DNA of 64,000 bases, from positions 19,012,088-19,076,087 of the forward strand of contig OY757014.1 in NCBI GenBank assembly GCA_963580285.1, written 5' to 3'. Under the pieces are notes generated by a model. It saw only the letters and a list, made by a program, of their open reading frames with translations. It made no database searches and had not been told where the DNA came from. Made by a program: the position numbers and the translations under genes. This stretch comes from Lucinisca nassula. Lineage: Eukaryota; Mollusca; Bivalvia; Lucinida; Lucinidae. Within the stretch, counting starts at the first letter, position 1; each line of letters starts with the position of its first letter. Below, piece by piece: positions 61,768 to 64,000 of this stretch.

Positions 61768-62072
61768 TCTGTTTGTTTGTTTGATTTGAGGTTTAAAGTC
61801 CCCGTCAACACTGTAAAGGTCATTTTGGAGACGTTGCTTCCAATTTTGTGGGACTTTTACCCGACATTGAGATGAAAAGACATCTCTAGCCCTGTCGCCC
61901 AACGTAACCAATAGGGTTTATTAGCATGGACGGTCCGCCTCGCACCGCGGTTCCTGGACAGGCTTAGATCCTCCAAGCGGTTTACCAGTACTAGTGTGCG
62001 GGCCGGATTCAGCTCTGCGTGGAAGCATCATGCAGCCCATATATTTCTTCAAGCCCCTATGGGCGGGGGCTG
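61768..62072 (-). mobile_element. SINE B, full length, 13 bp TSD
   Basis: The TSD is CTCCTTTTCTTTG at 61755-61767 and 62073-62085, which fixes the element at about 305 bp. Its 5' end is GCCCCCGCCCATAGGGGCTT and its 3' end AAATCAAACAAACAAACAGA (minus strand). This is the best copy for defining the family. Confidence 0.94.
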
Positions 62073-62190
62073 CTCCTTTTCTTTGGGAGAGAACACAAAA
62101 TCACACTGCCCACACCCAGTCAACGAGCACTGTTTGCATTTTAAGACTTTCCATAAAGATCTGTTTAACCCATTTTGTACCCTAAACCAT

Positions 62191-63245
62191 ACAAGAGGGC
62201 CCAGAGGGCCTGAATCGCTCACCTGAGAATTAGTATCTCCAGTATATTCTAGGCCCGAGGGCTATAATTTGAACAAACTTGGAAATGGTCCACTAGATGA
62301 AGCTTCATACCAAATATGAAAGACCTGGACCTTCTGGTTTCAGACAAGAAGATTTTTAAAGGTTTTCTCTATATAAGCCTATGAAAAACCAAAGGGTCCC
62401 GGGGTGGGGGCATTTTTGGCCCCAGGGCTATAATTTGAACAATATTGAAAGAGGTCCACTAGATGAAGGTTCAGACCAAATACCAAAGATCTGGGCCTTG
62501 CGGTTTCAGAGAAGAAGATTTTTAAAGATTTTCCCTGTATAAGCCTATGTAAAACCAAAGGCCCCCGGGGCGGGGGCATTTTTGGCCCCAAGGCTATAAT
62601 TTGAACAATCTTAGTAAATGTCCCCCAGGTAAAGCTTCACACCAAATATGAAAGACCTGGGCCTTGTGGTTTCAGAGAAGAAGATTTTTTTAATGATTTT
62701 CCCTATATAAGCCTATGTAAAACCATAGGCCCCCGGGGTGGGGGCATTTTGGCCCCCAGGGCTATAATTTGAACAATCTTGTTAGAGGTCCACTAGATGA
62801 AGCTTCACACCAAATATCAAAGATCTGGTCCTTGCGGTTTCGGAGAAGAAGATTTTTAAAGATTTTCCCTGTATAAGCCTATGTAAAACCATAGGTCCCC
62901 GGGGCGGGGCATTTTGGACCCAAGGCTATAATTTGAACAATCTTAGTAGAGGTCCACCAGGTAAAGCTTCACACAATATATTAGAGACGTGGGCCTTGTG
63001 GTTTCAGAGAAGAAGATTTTTTAATGATTTTTCCCTATATAAGCCTATGCAAAACCATAGGCCCCCGGAGTGGGGGCATTTTGGCCCCACGTGCTATAAT
63101 ATGAACAATCTTGGTAGAGGTCCACTAGATGAAGCTTCACACCAAATATTAAAGACCTGGGCCTTGTGGTTTCAGAGAAGAAGTTTTTTTAATGATTTTC
63201 CCGATATAAGCCTATGTAAAACCATAGGCCCCCGGGGCGGGGCTG
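62191..63245. mobile_element. Pearl-like element with ~165 bp units
   Basis: It starts ACAAGAGGGCCCAGAGGGCC and GAATCGCTCACCTGAG. About six units contain GGCTATAATTTGAACAATCT, GAAGCTTCACACCAAATAT and CCCCGGGGCGGGGGCATTTT. The right end is not recognisable (array stops in GGGGCTG). A MITE S left end (62165-62186) abuts it. Confidence 0.8.
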
Positions 63246-64000
63246 TTACGAGATGGAATAGGAAACCTCTCTGGTGCTTATGCACATCTAAATTATTTTA
63301 GTAGATATATGGTAGGGCGGTGCGAGTGAAATATTTTAGGTGAAATATGGTACGCAAACTGTGCGGCTCCATGAACAAGTCATGCACATATCATACGATG
63401 TATGCATGAGTGGTTTATAGAGAGCTGTTTTTACAATACAGGGGGCCGCTAAAAGGCCGAGTCCTATAGAATTTGCCTAAAAATCGCCAACCGCCAAATT
63501 GTGCCATATATGATTTTTATTCCCGTCACGTGTTGTGTGGGTGTTCGTTTTGACAGGAGTCATGTCATTGATTATAGGGTCGTTTCATCAATTTTTCCTA
63601 TGGGAAATATACTATTTGAACGCAAATCCATTATCTACTCGATTTTGCTATCTGGCTTTGTTTGTGGCTGGTATCTCCACCTCGCCACGAATTGAGCAAG
63701 GTAATACGAGTAGGCATGATTTTCTGGTAGTATTCATAGATATATAAACCCTGAAAAAAGCGGACACTTTAGCAGCAGGTCAAGTTGTAAGAGTGAACAC
63801 AACATTGTGACGGGGAAATAGAAAGTATATTGAAAGGTATGTTAAATCTATGTTTAGTATTATTTTTGTATGAACATGCTTGTAGGTTTTGGAGGGGTTT
63901 ACTTCTAGTATACCCCAACTTTCTGAAGCCTATTCTGAATTCACTGTTGTGGCCTGTAGTGATTAGGCTACTAGCTTTGCCAGCTAGACGTCGCAGAATT
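63246..64000 (+). promoter_or_regulatory. Apparently unique sequence with possible TATA promoter and first exon
   Basis: No repeat was recognised here. TATATAAA lies at 63741-63748. About 30 bases on, a start near 63770 is possible, and GAAAG|GTATGTTAA at 63832-63845 fits a splice donor (exon end 63836). TCACGTG lies at 63525-63531. There is no coding evidence; the gene, if any, would continue beyond the window. Confidence 0.25.

Overview
The window looks like a piece of a mollusc genome, most likely a bivalve. It is AT-rich and eukaryotic and is packed with transposable elements. Several tRNA-derived SINE families are present, along with many palindromic MITEs and many 'pearl-like' elements (short hairpin ends around internal ~110-170 bp tandem repeats), a type best known from bivalves. 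I found no host protein-coding gene, rRNA or functional tRNA gene that I can defend. The species call is inference.

Layout. 1-16 kb: SINEs and MITEs, including a triplicated MITE/flank block (2370-3479), a pogo-like MITE with a perfect hairpin (872-1221), a pearl-like element (12973-13643) and a three-level nest (15150-15712). 16.1-24.4 kb: the best-preserved coding region. A minus-strand CR1/Jockey-group LINE (endonuclease + reverse transcriptase) is split by a complete 4.7 kb plus-strand DIRS-type tyrosine-recombinase retrotransposon carrying gag, RT/RNase H/methyltransferase-like and recombinase ORFs. Both termini and the internal complementary region of the DIRS element are present. 24.4-26.6 kb: pearl-like arrays and a SINE. 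26.8-28.1 kb: a decayed DD34D mariner. 28.4-46 kb: long tandem-repeat elements broken up by SINEs and MITEs. 46.6-50 kb: relatively repeat-poor sequence with scattered SINEs. 51.4-53.6 kb: a 5'-truncated LINE whose long open frame carries a C4HC3 PHD-type finger between its RT and C-terminal domains. 53.6-63.2 kb: MITEs, SINEs and two more tandem elements. 63.25-64 kb: apparently unique sequence that may hold a TATA promoter and first exon.

How the parts fit. The LINEs and the DIRS element are the only autonomous-type units. The SINEs have 8-15 bp target-site duplications and several 5'-truncated copies, as expected for target-primed copying by LINE machinery. Two MITE families have TTAACCC termini; one copy nested in another shows a TTAA duplication, which points to a piggyBac-type source. 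Two palindromic cores recur inside MITEs with quite different ends. The strongest points for follow-up are the DIRS integration footprint (shared 5 bp AAATT core, no other target duplication), a canonical A_AAA_AAC heptamer at its gag/RT overlap, the loss of the first catalytic arginine in its recombinase, and the shared palindromic cores. All alignments were made by eye.
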